A DNA stretch of 61,969 nucleotides from Bacteroidota bacterium (GTDB taxonomy: Bacteria > Bacteroidota > Bacteroidia > Flavobacteriales > Flavobacteriaceae): the NCBI GenBank assembly GCA_021793375.1, contig JAJYSY010000010.1:1-61969 (forward strand), in the 5' to 3' direction. Under the pieces are notes generated by a model. That model searched no databases and had not been told where the DNA came from. It worked only from the letters and a program-made list of their open reading frames with translations. Positions 1 through 8,289 of the stretch are shown here, piece after piece (within the stretch, counting starts at the first letter, position 1; each line of letters begins with the position of its first letter). Position numbers and translations under genes: made by a program.

Positions 1-56
1 AAGTTGTCTTTATTCTTTATATTGCGAACCTGAAATTATACAAACAAGTGTGAACT

Positions 57-1721
57 ATGAATGTTAAAACCGCTTTAAAACTTATAGTTGTTACCGTTGT
101 TGCCGGTTTTATGACCAGCTGTAATAATTCTCGAAATTATGATAAGACTTCGAGAGGTACAGGCTGGGATATTACAGGAAAAGACGGAGGCCCCAGTTAC
201 AGAACAGATTATAAAGAGCAAGAAACCGGACCGGGACTTGTTTTTATTGAGGGCGGAACTTTTACAATGGGAAAAGTTGCTGATGATCCAATGTTAGATT
301 GGAATAATACTCCGGTGCAAATGACGGTGAATTCTTTCTATATGGATGAAACAGAAGTTACCAACAATATGTATTTGGAGTATTTGGATTATTTAAAATA
401 CACTTTTCCACCATCGGATGAAAAGTATGCAGCTGTATATGAAGGTGCTGTTCCGGATACATTAGTTTGGAGAGATCCGCTTGGAGATCATCAAACTTTA
501 CTGGAAACTTATTTAAGACATCCGGCTTACAGAGATTATCCTGTGGTTGGTGTAACTTGGATTCAAGCCAATGAATACAGTAAATGGAGAACAAATCGAG
601 TAAATGAAAAAAGAATGGAAGATCAAGGTTATTTGGTTGAAGGGGCCAGATTTAATCATGATCATGGTTCTCAGTTTGATACAGAAGCTTATTTGGCTGC
701 TCCTTCACAAACTTATGGCGGAAATGATTCTTTATTAAAAGGAAAAAAATCAAATAAACTTACAGAGGTAATTAATAATGATACCGTACATAAATATGTG
801 CAGCAAAAAGATGGTGTTTTATTACCTCCATACAGATTGCCTACCGAAGCGGAATGGGAATATGCAGCAATGGGAATGTCTTCTACAAGAGAATACAACA
901 ACTATAGAGGAAGAAAAAAATATCCTTGGGATGGAAGCTACACCGTTTCCGGAAAAAGAAAAAACAGAGGAGATCAGTTGGCTAACTTTAAACAAGGATA
1001 TGGTGATTATAGTGGTGTAGCCGGATGGTCAAGTGATGGAGCTATGGTTACAAACGAAATCAAAAGCTATCCGCCAAATGATTACGGACTTTATGATATG
1101 GCCGGAAACGTTGCAGAATGGGTGGCTGATGTTTATCGTGATCGTGTAGATATGAAGTTAAATGACTTTAACTATTTCCGTGGAAATCAATACACACAAA
1201 ACTCTTTAAATGAAGATGGAAGTGTAGAATTGATTGACTATGAAAGCATAGAATTTGATACACTAAGAACCGGACGTGTTGTAGCTACAGGAATGCCGGG
1301 CGAAATCAAAAAAGAAGAAATTGATGATGATCAAATTTTCATGAGAATGAATTTTGACCGTAGTGATAACAGAGGATATGGTGATGGTGATAAAGCTTCT
1401 TCTCGTTTCTATATGCAAGAAGAAGAATTAAACGAACAACAACGTATGTATAATTCACCAAGAAATAGTGTTTATGCGGTGGCAGATAGTCTTGGGAATT
1501 TAGAGATGGAAAAAGACGTGGATGATGGAAACAGAACTACTCTAATCAGTGATAATACAAGAGTAGTAAAAGGAGGGTCTTGGAAAGACAATGCTTATTG
1601 GCTTGATCCTGCTCAGCGTCGTTTCTATCCTGAAGATATGGCAACAAACTGGATTGGATTCAGAAATGCTATGGATCGTGTTGGTTCCGGATCTAAAAAA
1701 GGACACCGCCCAAGAGATTAA
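57..1721 (+). CDS. gldJ: GldJ, gliding motility / T9SS-associated lipoprotein
   Basis: Predicted lipoprotein of 554 residues. The signal peptide ends in a lipobox with Cys22 (FMTSC). From about residue 58 (GLVFIEGGTFTMG) to the end it has a formylglycine-generating-enzyme/sulfatase-modifying-factor fold, closing with VVKGGSWKDNAYW and WIGFRNA. GldJ of Flavobacterium johnsoniae has this architecture and nearly the same length and is needed for gliding and for stability of the type IX secretion apparatus. Known GldJ/GldK proteins are thought to be structural rather than enzymatic. A terminator follows, so the gene is separate from murF. The start is the first ATG before the hydrophobic segment. 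GldK shares the fold, but length and the murF neighbour favour GldJ. Confidence 0.93.
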   Translation: MNVKTALKLIVVTVVAGFMTSCNNSRNYDKTSRGTGWDITGKDGGPSYRTDYKEQETGPGLVFIEGGTFTMGKVADDPMLDWNNTPVQMTVNSFYMDETEVTNNMYLEYLDYLKYTFPPSDEKYAAVYEGAVPDTLVWRDPLGDHQTLLETYLRHPAYRDYPVVGVTWIQANEYSKWRTNRVNEKRMEDQGYLVEGARFNHDHGSQFDTEAYLAAPSQTYGGNDSLLKGKKSNKLTEVINNDTVHKYVQQKDGVLLPPYRLPTEAEWEYAAMGMSSTREYNNYRGRKKYPWDGSYTVSGKRKNRGDQLANFKQGYGDYSGVAGWSSDGAMVTNEIKSYPPNDYGLYDMAGNVAEWVADVYRDRVDMKLNDFNYFRGNQYTQNSLNEDGSVELIDYESIEFDTLRTGRVVATGMPGEIKKEEIDDDQIFMRMNFDRSDNRGYGDGDKASSRFYMQEEELNEQQRMYNSPRNSVYAVADSLGNLEMEKDVDDGNRTTLISDNTRVVKGGSWKDNAYWLDPAQRRFYPEDMATNWIGFRNAMDRVGSGSKKGHRPRD

Positions 1722-1757
1722 ACGGGAGTTTATAATTTCAAAATATTTTAATACTTT

Positions 1758-1793
1758 AAAAAACCCTTTAATATTTAATTGAAGGGTTTTTTT
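1758..1793 (+). terminator. Rho-independent terminator after gldJ
   Basis: Inverted repeat with arms AAAACCCTT and AAGGGTTTT around an AT-rich loop, followed by a T tract. It ends 14 bp before the murF start codon, so murF needs its own promoter or read-through. Confidence 0.8.
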
Positions 1794-1806
1794 ATTCTTT
1801 AGATTT

Positions 1807-3084
1807 ATGAAGATAACTGAATTGCATCAGCATTTTTTAAACAGTAAAGGAGTTTCGACAGATACGCGGGAAGATTTAAAAGACAAATTGTTTTTCGCTT
1901 TAAAAGGAGAAAATTTCAACGGAAATAAATTTGTTTTAAAAGCTATAAAAGAAGGCGCGAAATTAGCAATAACAGATGATGTAAGTCTTGAAAATCATCC
2001 TCAGCTTATTTGTGTTGATGATGTTTTGAAGTGTTTACAGAGTTTAGCAAAATATCATCGACAGTATTTAGAAATTCCAATCTTGGCCATTACAGGAAGC
2101 AATGGAAAAACCACCACAAAAGAATTGGTTGCTGCTGTACTTTCAAAAAAGTATAAGGTAGATTTTACTTTAGGAAATTTAAATAATCATATCGGTGTTC
2201 CTCTGACGTTGCTTAAAATGGATGAAACCACGGAATTTGGGGTAGTGGAAATGGGTGCTAATCATCAAAAAGAAATTGAATTCTTATGTGAGATTGCTCA
2301 ACCTGATTTTGGATATGTAACTAATTTTGGAAAAGCACATTTAGAAGGGTTTGGTGGATTTGAAGGGGTGATTAAAGGAAAAAGTGAATTGTATAATTAT
2401 CTTAAAAAAGAAAACAAACAAATCTTTATTAATACAGATGATGAAATACAAGTAAAACAAAGTGAAGGAGGAGCATTGATCAAAATGAGTAATGCAACGA
2501 CTTCAAATTGTCAAGTAGAATTGATTTCAACGAATCCGTTTGTTGAGGTGAAGTTTAAAGATGTTTTTATAAAAACTCATTTGTTGGGGAGCTATAATCT
2601 TAAAAATATAACAGCTGCTATTTGTGTGGGAAAACATTTTGAGGTCGAAGAAGCTGAAATTCAAACAGCAATAGCAAATTATAAGCCGGATAATAATCGT
2701 TCGCAGATTATAGAATTGGAATCAAATCAATTTATTTTAGATGCTTATAATGCTAACCCTACCAGTATGGAATTAGCAGTTAAAAACTTTAAAGGTTTTC
2801 CTGCTAAATATAAAGTGGTATTGTTGGGAGATATGTTTGAAGTGGGAACTTCAGCTTTGAAAGAACACCAAAATATAGTTGACTTATTAGAAGATTTAGC
2901 TTTTGATGAAGCTTATGTTTGCGGAAAAATATTTGATGAAACAGAAGTAAGTAAAACTCAAAAATTTATTGATTTTAAAAAGTTGGAAAAAGTATTGAAG
3001 CAGAAAAAATATGAAAACACTACCTTTCTAATAAAAGGATCTCGTGGAATGAAAATGGAAAGAGTTTTAGATCTTTTTAAATAA
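1807..3084 (+). CDS. murF: UDP-N-acetylmuramoyl-tripeptide--D-alanyl-D-alanine ligase (MurF)
   Basis: Cytoplasmic Mur ligase of 425 residues that adds D-Ala-D-Ala to UDP-MurNAc-tripeptide, the last cytoplasmic step of the peptidoglycan precursor. The ATP-binding loop AITGSNGKTTTKE is at residues 94-106. It is followed by the conserved GNLNNHIGVPLTLL and EMGANHQKEI segments of the MurF central domain and by DAYNANPTSM in the C-terminal domain. N-terminal substrate-binding, central ATPase and C-terminal domains are all present at usual length. It lies directly downstream of gldJ, an arrangement known from flavobacteria. Confidence 0.96.
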   Translation: MKITELHQHFLNSKGVSTDTREDLKDKLFFALKGENFNGNKFVLKAIKEGAKLAITDDVSLENHPQLICVDDVLKCLQSLAKYHRQYLEIPILAITGSNGKTTTKELVAAVLSKKYKVDFTLGNLNNHIGVPLTLLKMDETTEFGVVEMGANHQKEIEFLCEIAQPDFGYVTNFGKAHLEGFGGFEGVIKGKSELYNYLKKENKQIFINTDDEIQVKQSEGGALIKMSNATTSNCQVELISTNPFVEVKFKDVFIKTHLLGSYNLKNITAAICVGKHFEVEEAEIQTAIANYKPDNNRSQIIELESNQFILDAYNANPTSMELAVKNFKGFPAKYKVVLLGDMFEVGTSALKEHQNIVDLLEDLAFDEAYVCGKIFDETEVSKTQKFIDFKKLEKVLKQKKYENTTFLIKGSRGMKMERVLDLFK

Positions 3085-3144
3085 AACAAGAGGTTTCTTG
3101 AGAAATTATGAAAAAGTCAGCTGATGATTTCTAATTTAAGAAGT

Positions 3145-3218
3145 GGGTCCTATTGGATTCGAACCAATGACTTTTACCTTGTCGAGGTAACACTCTAAAC
3201 CAGCTGAGTTAAGGACCC
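3145..3218 (-). tRNA. tRNA-Val (anticodon GAC), atypical C33
   Basis: 74-nt cloverleaf on the minus strand: acceptor arms GGGTCCT/AGGACCC, D stem ACTC/GAGT, anticodon stem TTACC/GGTAA, T arm ATTGG-TTCGAAT-CCAAT; no encoded CCA. The seven-base anticodon loop is TCGACAA, giving anticodon GAC (Val) with C instead of the nearly universal U at position 33. It sits 54 bp downstream of tRNA-Val(TAC), so the pair can read all four valine codons. Confidence 0.93.
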
Positions 3219-3226
3219 TTTAAAAT

Positions 3227-3260
3227 AAAAAAACCTAAAGAAAACTTTAGGTCTTTTTTT
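3227..3260. terminator. Bidirectional-looking hairpin between the two tRNA-Val genes
   Basis: ACCTAAAG (3233-3240), AAAA loop, CTTTAGGT (3245-3252), with a T tract on the plus-strand side (3254-3260) and an A tract on the other (3227-3232) that becomes a T tract on the minus strand. It lies directly after tRNA-Val(TAC) and may end part of its transcription before tRNA-Val(GAC). Confidence 0.65.
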
Positions 3261-3272
3261 GTGTGTTGTTGT

Positions 3273-3346
3273 GGGCGCGAAGAGATTCGAACTCCTGACC
3301 CCTTGGGTGTAAACCAAGTGCTCTAAACCAACTGAGCTACGCGCCC
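3273..3346 (-). tRNA. tRNA-Val (anticodon TAC)
   Basis: 74-nt cloverleaf on the minus strand: acceptor GGGCGCG/CGCGCCC, D stem GCTC/GAGC, anticodon stem CTTGG/CCAAG with loop TTTACAC (normal U33, anticodon TAC), and T loop TTCGAAT. No encoded CCA. It is the upstream member of a pair of valine tRNAs. Confidence 0.96.
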
Positions 3347-3410
3347 TTGAAATAACTGCTTGCAAATATAAACCCTTTTTTGATTATACAAAGTAAAAAT
3401 AGAAAATATT

Positions 3411-4628
3411 TTATAAAATTTCTGCAACAGTAAAAGTACTGCCCCCCACAAAAATTAAATCTTCCTTATTTGATAAGGCTTCGGCAGCTTCTAAAGCTAT
3501 TTTTACAGATGAAAAATATTTTGCTTTAAAATTATATTTGTTTGCTTTTTCTTTTAAATCTTCTAAATTTAAAGCCCTTGGAATATTTGGTTTGGAAAAA
3601 TAATATTTTGCATTTTGCGGTAAAATAGAAAATATACTGTCTATATCTTTATCGGCTACAAAACCTAAAACCATATGAAGAGTAGAAAAACTCTCTTCAG
3701 AAAGCTGTTGTAAAATATACTTCATCGCTTCTTGGTTGTGTCCAGTGTCACAAATAATTTTAGGATGAACTCCTAACTGTTGCCATCTGCCTTCTAATCC
3801 AGTGTTTTTACTTACTTTTTGTAAACCAAGAATTATGTTTTCTTCTTTAATTTTCCATCCTTCAGTTTGTAAAATTCCTATAGCTGCTAAAACAGATTGC
3901 TTGTTTTTTTTCTGATAATTTCCTTTTAAATCAGAAGGGTAATCAGGATATTTTTTTTCTTCCGCAAAAGTAATTGGAGCAGTTTCTTTTTTGGCTTTAT
4001 CTATAAAAACAAAACTGTTGATTTCGTTTTTTTCTCCAATCACAACAGGAGTTTTAGGTTTGATAATTCCTGCTTTTTCCTCGGCTATTTTTATCAAATT
4101 CTCTCCGAGAATATTGGTGTGGTCTAATCCAATATTGGTGATAATTGATAATTCCGGAGAAATGATATTAGTAGAATCCAATCTTCCTCCTAAACCTGTT
4201 TCTATAATGGCTATATCAACTTTTTCTTTAGCAAAATATTCAAATGTCATCCCTATTGTCATTTCAAAGAAAGAAAGCTGATGTTTTTCAAAAAATGCCT
4301 TATGAGAATGAATAAATTCTGTGACAAAGCTTTCAGGGATTTTATCGCCGTTTATTCTGATTCTTTCTCTAAAATCTTTTAAATGCGGAGAGGTGTGTAA
4401 ACCTACTTTATAACCCGCTTCTTGAAATATGGAAGCCAACATATTAGAAACAGAGCCTTTTCCGTTGGTTCCGGCTATATGTATGGATTTAAATTTTTTT
4501 TCCGGGTGATCTAAGTGCTCGCTAAGTGCTAAGATATTATCGAGGTTTTTTTTGAAAGCTGTTTTCCCTTGACGTTGATACATGGGAAGTTGACTAAACA
4601 TCCAGTCTAAAGTTTGCGGATAAGTCAT
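3411..4628 (-). CDS. folC: Folylpolyglutamate synthase / dihydrofolate synthase
   Basis: Mur-ligase-family enzyme of 405 residues that joins glutamate to dihydropteroate or folates. The P-loop AGTNGKGSVS is at residues 52-61. It is followed by the conserved HTSPHLKDFRERIRING segment and by ETGLGGRLDSTNII, which marks the FolC branch rather than MurC-F. The C-terminal part contains DTGHNQEAM and ends FVGGSTFTVAEIL. It is the last gene of exbB-exbD-tonB-folC and starts only 6 bp after the tonB-like stop codon, so it is probably cotranscribed. Confidence 0.95.
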   Translation of the reverse strand: MTYPQTLDWMFSQLPMYQRQGKTAFKKNLDNILALSEHLDHPEKKFKSIHIAGTNGKGSVSNMLASIFQEAGYKVGLHTSPHLKDFRERIRINGDKIPESFVTEFIHSHKAFFEKHQLSFFEMTIGMTFEYFAKEKVDIAIIETGLGGRLDSTNIISPELSIITNIGLDHTNILGENLIKIAEEKAGIIKPKTPVVIGEKNEINSFVFIDKAKKETAPITFAEEKKYPDYPSDLKGNYQKKNKQSVLAAIGILQTEGWKIKEENIILGLQKVSKNTGLEGRWQQLGVHPKIICDTGHNQEAMKYILQQLSEESFSTLHMVLGFVADKDIDSIFSILPQNAKYYFSKPNIPRALNLEDLKEKANKYNFKAKYFSSVKIALEAAEALSNKEDLIFVGGSTFTVAEIL

Positions 4629-4634
4629 AAAAAG

Positions 4635-5489
4635 TTATTCAGAAAGTTTAAATTCATAAATAATTTCTCCGGTTTGTACAGATGGGGCTTTGCTATCCGG
4701 ATTAAATTTAGTTGCCATAGCGGCTCTTTTAGCAGGATCAAGCAAACAGCTACTGGTGTTGGTGGTTCCTTTTATTCCGGGTTTAGCTTGAATTACTTCA
4801 CCATTTCGGTTTACTTTAATTTCTACTACCACAGTTCCTGATTCGTTACAATCTTGGGTAAATTTTTCTTTGTTTAAAGCTTCTCTTCCTCCTAAACGGT
4901 AGTTTCCATCTCCATCTAATCCTTTTCCTTTTCCATAATAAGAAGAAGCGTTAGGATCTCCGGAAGGATCTCCTTTATCTCCGGATTGGTTGTCGTCTCC
5001 CTCTCCTTGAGAAGATTCTCCATCTTGTTCTTTTCCGCTTAAAATATTTTTTAAAGTTTCAGAAGTGGATTCTTCAGGTTCGGGATCCGGTTCAGGTTCG
5101 GGTTCTTCTTCAACATCTTCTTTTGGTTCTTCTTCCTCTTTTTTACTTTCTTCAGTTTTTTCTTTTTCTTCAGTATTGTCAATAACAGGAGCGTCTTCTG
5201 TGTCTTGTGTTACAATATCTTCTTTAATTTCTTCTTCAGGCTCAGCTTCATTTTTAGGGGTATTTTCTTTTGTGTTGTTTTCTTCTACAGGAGCAGATTC
5301 TACCGGGGTGTTGGGTTGTGTGTCTCCGGAACCTACTTCAGAAGTTCCGAAATTTATGGCAATACCTCCCTCTTCGGGTGGATCCATATAGGTGAGCCCG
5401 AAAAAGAATAAAGCTAAGACTAATACCGTATTGATGATAATGGTAATAATCAAAGATTTTTTTTCTGATTTTTCCTGAAATAATGCCAT
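4635..5489 (-). CDS. TonB/TolA-like energy transducer downstream of ExbBD
   Basis: Protein of 284 residues with one N-terminal membrane segment (about residues 13-31). A long acidic Pro/Glu-rich linker (about residues 60-150) would span the periplasm, followed by a Gly/Asp-rich stretch and a compact C-terminal domain beginning near NKEKFTQDCNESGTVVVEI. This is the layout of TonB family proteins, which carry proton-motive energy from ExbB-ExbD to outer-membrane receptors. The C-terminus lacks the VIYQLPI ending of the other TonB proteins in this window, so it is a distant subfamily, and a TolA-like role is possible. Spacing to exbD is 14 bp. The translated opposite strand of the linker is only a Ser-rich shadow. 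Confidence 0.82.
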   Translation of the reverse strand: MALFQEKSEKKSLIITIIINTVLVLALFFFGLTYMDPPEEGGIAINFGTSEVGSGDTQPNTPVESAPVEENNTKENTPKNEAEPEEEIKEDIVTQDTEDAPVIDNTEEKEKTEESKKEEEEPKEDVEEEPEPEPDPEPEESTSETLKNILSGKEQDGESSQGEGDDNQSGDKGDPSGDPNASSYYGKGKGLDGDGNYRLGGREALNKEKFTQDCNESGTVVVEIKVNRNGEVIQAKPGIKGTTNTSSCLLDPAKRAAMATKFNPDSKAPSVQTGEIIYEFKLSE

Positions 5490-5503
5490 TAATATAAAAT
5501 ATC

Positions 5504-5893
5504 TTAGGGTTTAACGGCCAATACTAATTTATACTTGTTTCGTTGTGCAATATCCATAATATCTACTGCTTCTTGAATAGCCACACTTTGTTCTGTTCTT
5601 AAAATAATGGTTGGATTTTCTATGTTTTCTACGTGTTTTTGCAATTCAAGTTCTAATTGGCTTTTGTTGACTTGTTCGTTGTTGATAAATACATTATTGT
5701 TTTTATCAATACTGATGGCTACATTTTGCTGACTTGTAGTTTTTCCTTTAGCTTTGGGTAAAAGTAAGTCTAAAGCTTCCGGAGTTACCACAGGAGAGCT
5801 GATCATAAAGAAAACCAATAGCAAGAAAACAATATCTGTCATGGAAGACATATTGAATTCTGCGCTAACTTTATTTCTACCTCTTAAATTCAT
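5504..5893 (-). CDS. exbD: ExbD/TolR biopolymer transport protein
   Basis: 129-residue inner-membrane protein with a short cytoplasmic N-terminus (MNLRGRNKVSAEFNMSSMTD), one membrane helix (about residues 19-36, carrying the Asp20 region typical of the proton path) and a periplasmic domain ending YKLVLAVKP. Family members form the stator with ExbB. It follows exbB with one base between the genes, indicating tight cotranscription and possibly coupled translation. Confidence 0.92.
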   Translation of the reverse strand: MNLRGRNKVSAEFNMSSMTDIVFLLLVFFMISSPVVTPEALDLLLPKAKGKTTSQQNVAISIDKNNNVFINNEQVNKSQLELELQKHVENIENPTIILRTEQSVAIQEAVDIMDIAQRNKYKLVLAVKP

Positions 5894-5894
5894 A

Positions 5895-6596
5895 TTAGGC
5901 CGGTTCGTTTAACAAGTCTAAGAAATCTACAGCAGTTGCTTCCATTTGGTGCACAACTTTATCGGTTTTTACTACTAAATGATTATAGCCGATGTAAGCG
6001 ATAATCCCTACAATAAGTCCGGCAACAGTAGTTGTCATAGCAGTGTAAATTCCTTGTGCAAGATTTCCCATTTCTGCTTGTCCGCTGCTGGTGGCTAATT
6101 CATGAAAAGCAAGAATCATACCGATAACAGTTCCTAAAAATCCAAGCATAGGTCCTGCTCCGGCAATGGTAGCTAAAATACTCACATTTTTTTCAAGTTT
6201 ATAAACTTCTAATTGTCCGGCATTTTCAATAGCGGTGTTGATATCTTCCAAAGGACTTCCAATTCTTGAAATTCCCTTTTCTGTCAAACGAGCAACAGGA
6301 GTATTTTCTTGAGCGCAACGCACTTTTGCTCCTTCAATATTTCCGGAACTAACTTTATCTCTGATTTGATCCATAAAGTGGCTGTCTGTTTTTGAAGCCG
6401 CCTTTATGGCAAAAATCCTTTCAAAATAAATATAGATTCCAATAACTAAAAGGACAAATAAAATAGCAATGATGGTATTTCCGGCTATTCCCCCACTAAA
6501 AAGCAATTCCATAAAAGAAAGTGTTTTCTCTTCTGAAACAGTTTCTTCTAAATCCTCTGCTATTTCAGCAGCTTCTTGCATGAATATATTAAGCAT
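5895..6596 (-). CDS. exbB: ExbB/TolQ/MotA-family proton channel protein
   Basis: 233-residue membrane protein with three predicted helices: about residues 35-60, and two after residue 140 in GAGPMLGFLGTVIGM and TTVAGLIVGIIAYIGYN. The glycine-rich GFLGTVIGM signature is typical of MotA/TolQ/ExbB proton channels. It is the first gene of exbB-exbD-tonB-folC. The N-terminus is extended and acidic; a second in-frame ATG lies five codons downstream, so the exact start is uncertain. The gene ahead (nhaD) ends 47 bp upstream and may be read into it. Confidence 0.92.
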   Translation of the reverse strand: MLNIFMQEAAEIAEDLEETVSEEKTLSFMELLFSGGIAGNTIIAILFVLLVIGIYIYFERIFAIKAASKTDSHFMDQIRDKVSSGNIEGAKVRCAQENTPVARLTEKGISRIGSPLEDINTAIENAGQLEVYKLEKNVSILATIAGAGPMLGFLGTVIGMILAFHELATSSGQAEMGNLAQGIYTAMTTTVAGLIVGIIAYIGYNHLVVKTDKVVHQMEATAVDFLDLLNEPA

Positions 6597-6643
6597 AAAA
6601 AAAGATTATTTTAAAGAATAACGAATTTATGATAAATTAATTG

Positions 6644-8026
6644 TTATACAACGTTAGGAAATAAAACCTTTTCAATTAAAAGGAAAACTCCGGCTCCTGT
6701 AATGAATCCTATAAAAGCCAGCCAACCTATTTTTTTAAGATACCAAATAAAATCGATACGCTCCATTCCCATAGCGGCAACTCCTGCTGCAGATCCGATG
6801 ATGAGCATACTTCCTCCTGTTCCGGCAGAGTAAGCTATAAAATGCCAGATTTCATGATCCATAGAGAAATCATACATCCCCATAGTAGCAGCTACTAAAG
6901 GTACGTTGTCAACTATTGCAGACAAAACTCCTAATAATAATACTACCACATCTTGGTTTGGAATAGCGATTTCTAACATCTCTGCAGTATAACGTAAAGT
7001 TCCTACCTCTTCGCCGTTTACAGTTCCATAAACCAAAGCTTCTAACCCGGCTACTGCCATTAAAATTCCAAAGAAAAATAAAATACTTGCCATATCTATT
7101 CTTGCTAAAGCTTGGCGAACAGTATATAATAGTTTTCTCTCTTCATTAAATGGTTCTTCAGGTTTAGAATATTCAGAAACCAACCATACTACAGCTAAAG
7201 CGAACATCATTCCTAAATAAGGTGGTAATCCTGTGACGGCTTTAAATACAGGAACCGAAACAATCATTCCTATTCCTAAAAATAACATTAGTTTGCTGGT
7301 TAAAAGTTGTTTATCATCTTTTTCATCACTTTCAGGAATTACCAATTCTCCTTTAAAAACCGGTAAATAACTTGCGATTAAAAAAGGAACAGCAAAAGAA
7401 ATGATGGAAGGAACAATTAAATATTCTACTAAAAGAGGAGCAGAAACTTTTTTTCCTATCCATAACATAGTTGTAGTTACATCTCCAATTGGCGACCAAG
7501 CTCCTCCGGAATTTGCTGCGAGTACTATTAAAGAAGCATACCAAATTCTATCATTTCTGTCGTGAAACATTTTTCCGATAAGCGTAACCAATACAATTGT
7601 AGCAGTAAGATTATCAATCACAGCAGAAAGGAAAAATCCTAAAACTCCTACAATCCATAATAATTTTCTTTTACTTCTTGTTTTAACTGCTTTTTTAATC
7701 AAATCAAAACCATTGTGTAGATCAATAATTTCTACAATAGTCATGGCTCCAATCAAGAATAGAAGAATTTCAGCTGTTGAACCTAAGTGGTGAAGAAGGG
7801 TGTTTTCAAAACCATTCATCGCATCTTCTCCGCCGGCAGAGAAATTAAATGTCTCTCCAAAAGCATTGATGATATCAAAACTTCCTCCTTGAAAACCTAA
7901 GGATAATAATGCCCAAATTAAAGCCGCCATAAATAAGGCAGATACAGATTTGTCAAGTTTTAGTGGATGTTCAAAAGCAATAGCTAAATAACCTAAAATA
8001 AAGAGTATAACAATGATTGTTGCCAT
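6644..8026 (-). CDS. nhaD: NhaD-type Na+/H+ antiporter
   Basis: Polytopic membrane protein of 460 residues with roughly 11-12 hydrophobic helices. It shows the duplicated features of the NhaD/IT superfamily: AVIDNLTATIVLVTLIGKM in the first half and AIVDNVPLVAATMGMYDF in the second, each with an Asp-Asn pair, plus AANSGGAWSPIGDVTTTMLW and AGTGGSMLIIGSAAG. Known NhaD proteins exchange Na+ or Li+ for protons across the inner membrane. The paired DN motifs make the NhaD assignment stronger than arsenite/citrate permease. Confidence 0.93.
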   Translation of the reverse strand: MATIIVILFILGYLAIAFEHPLKLDKSVSALFMAALIWALLSLGFQGGSFDIINAFGETFNFSAGGEDAMNGFENTLLHHLGSTAEILLFLIGAMTIVEIIDLHNGFDLIKKAVKTRSKRKLLWIVGVLGFFLSAVIDNLTATIVLVTLIGKMFHDRNDRIWYASLIVLAANSGGAWSPIGDVTTTMLWIGKKVSAPLLVEYLIVPSIISFAVPFLIASYLPVFKGELVIPESDEKDDKQLLTSKLMLFLGIGMIVSVPVFKAVTGLPPYLGMMFALAVVWLVSEYSKPEEPFNEERKLLYTVRQALARIDMASILFFFGILMAVAGLEALVYGTVNGEEVGTLRYTAEMLEIAIPNQDVVVLLLGVLSAIVDNVPLVAATMGMYDFSMDHEIWHFIAYSAGTGGSMLIIGSAAGVAAMGMERIDFIWYLKKIGWLAFIGFITGAGVFLLIEKVLFPNVV

Positions 8027-8232
8027 CGGTAATAAATTTAAATTTCACGTAATAATTTTACACAACTGATTGTTTTTTTAAGGAAAAATAAAGGGTTTCT
8101 TTGCAATATCCTCAAAAGCTGTTTGTGGATTTTTTGAAGTTGAACTATAAAATAGTTTTACAAAAAAAATTTTGATAAAGATATAAAAAAAACGGGGTTA
8201 TTTTAAGATTTTTCTGAAGGGAGATTTAAGAT

Positions 8233-8262
8233 AAAAACGGTCGGATTTTTTTTCCGACCGTT
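8233..8262 (-). terminator. Terminator after the E1 alpha/beta gene
   Basis: Ten-base perfect stem AACGGTCGGA (8236-8245) and TCCGACCGTT (8253-8262) with an all-T loop on the plus strand. Read on the minus strand it is followed by a T tract and lies 28 bp after the stop codon of the E1 gene. Confidence 0.85.
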
Positions 8263-8289
8263 GTAAAATTTATCAATAAAAACTACTGC

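Noticed and set aside
5065..5391. Ser/Gly-rich open frame opposite the TonB-like linker
   Set aside because: It is the complement of Glu/Pro-rich codons; the minus-strand gene has the membrane anchor and operon context.
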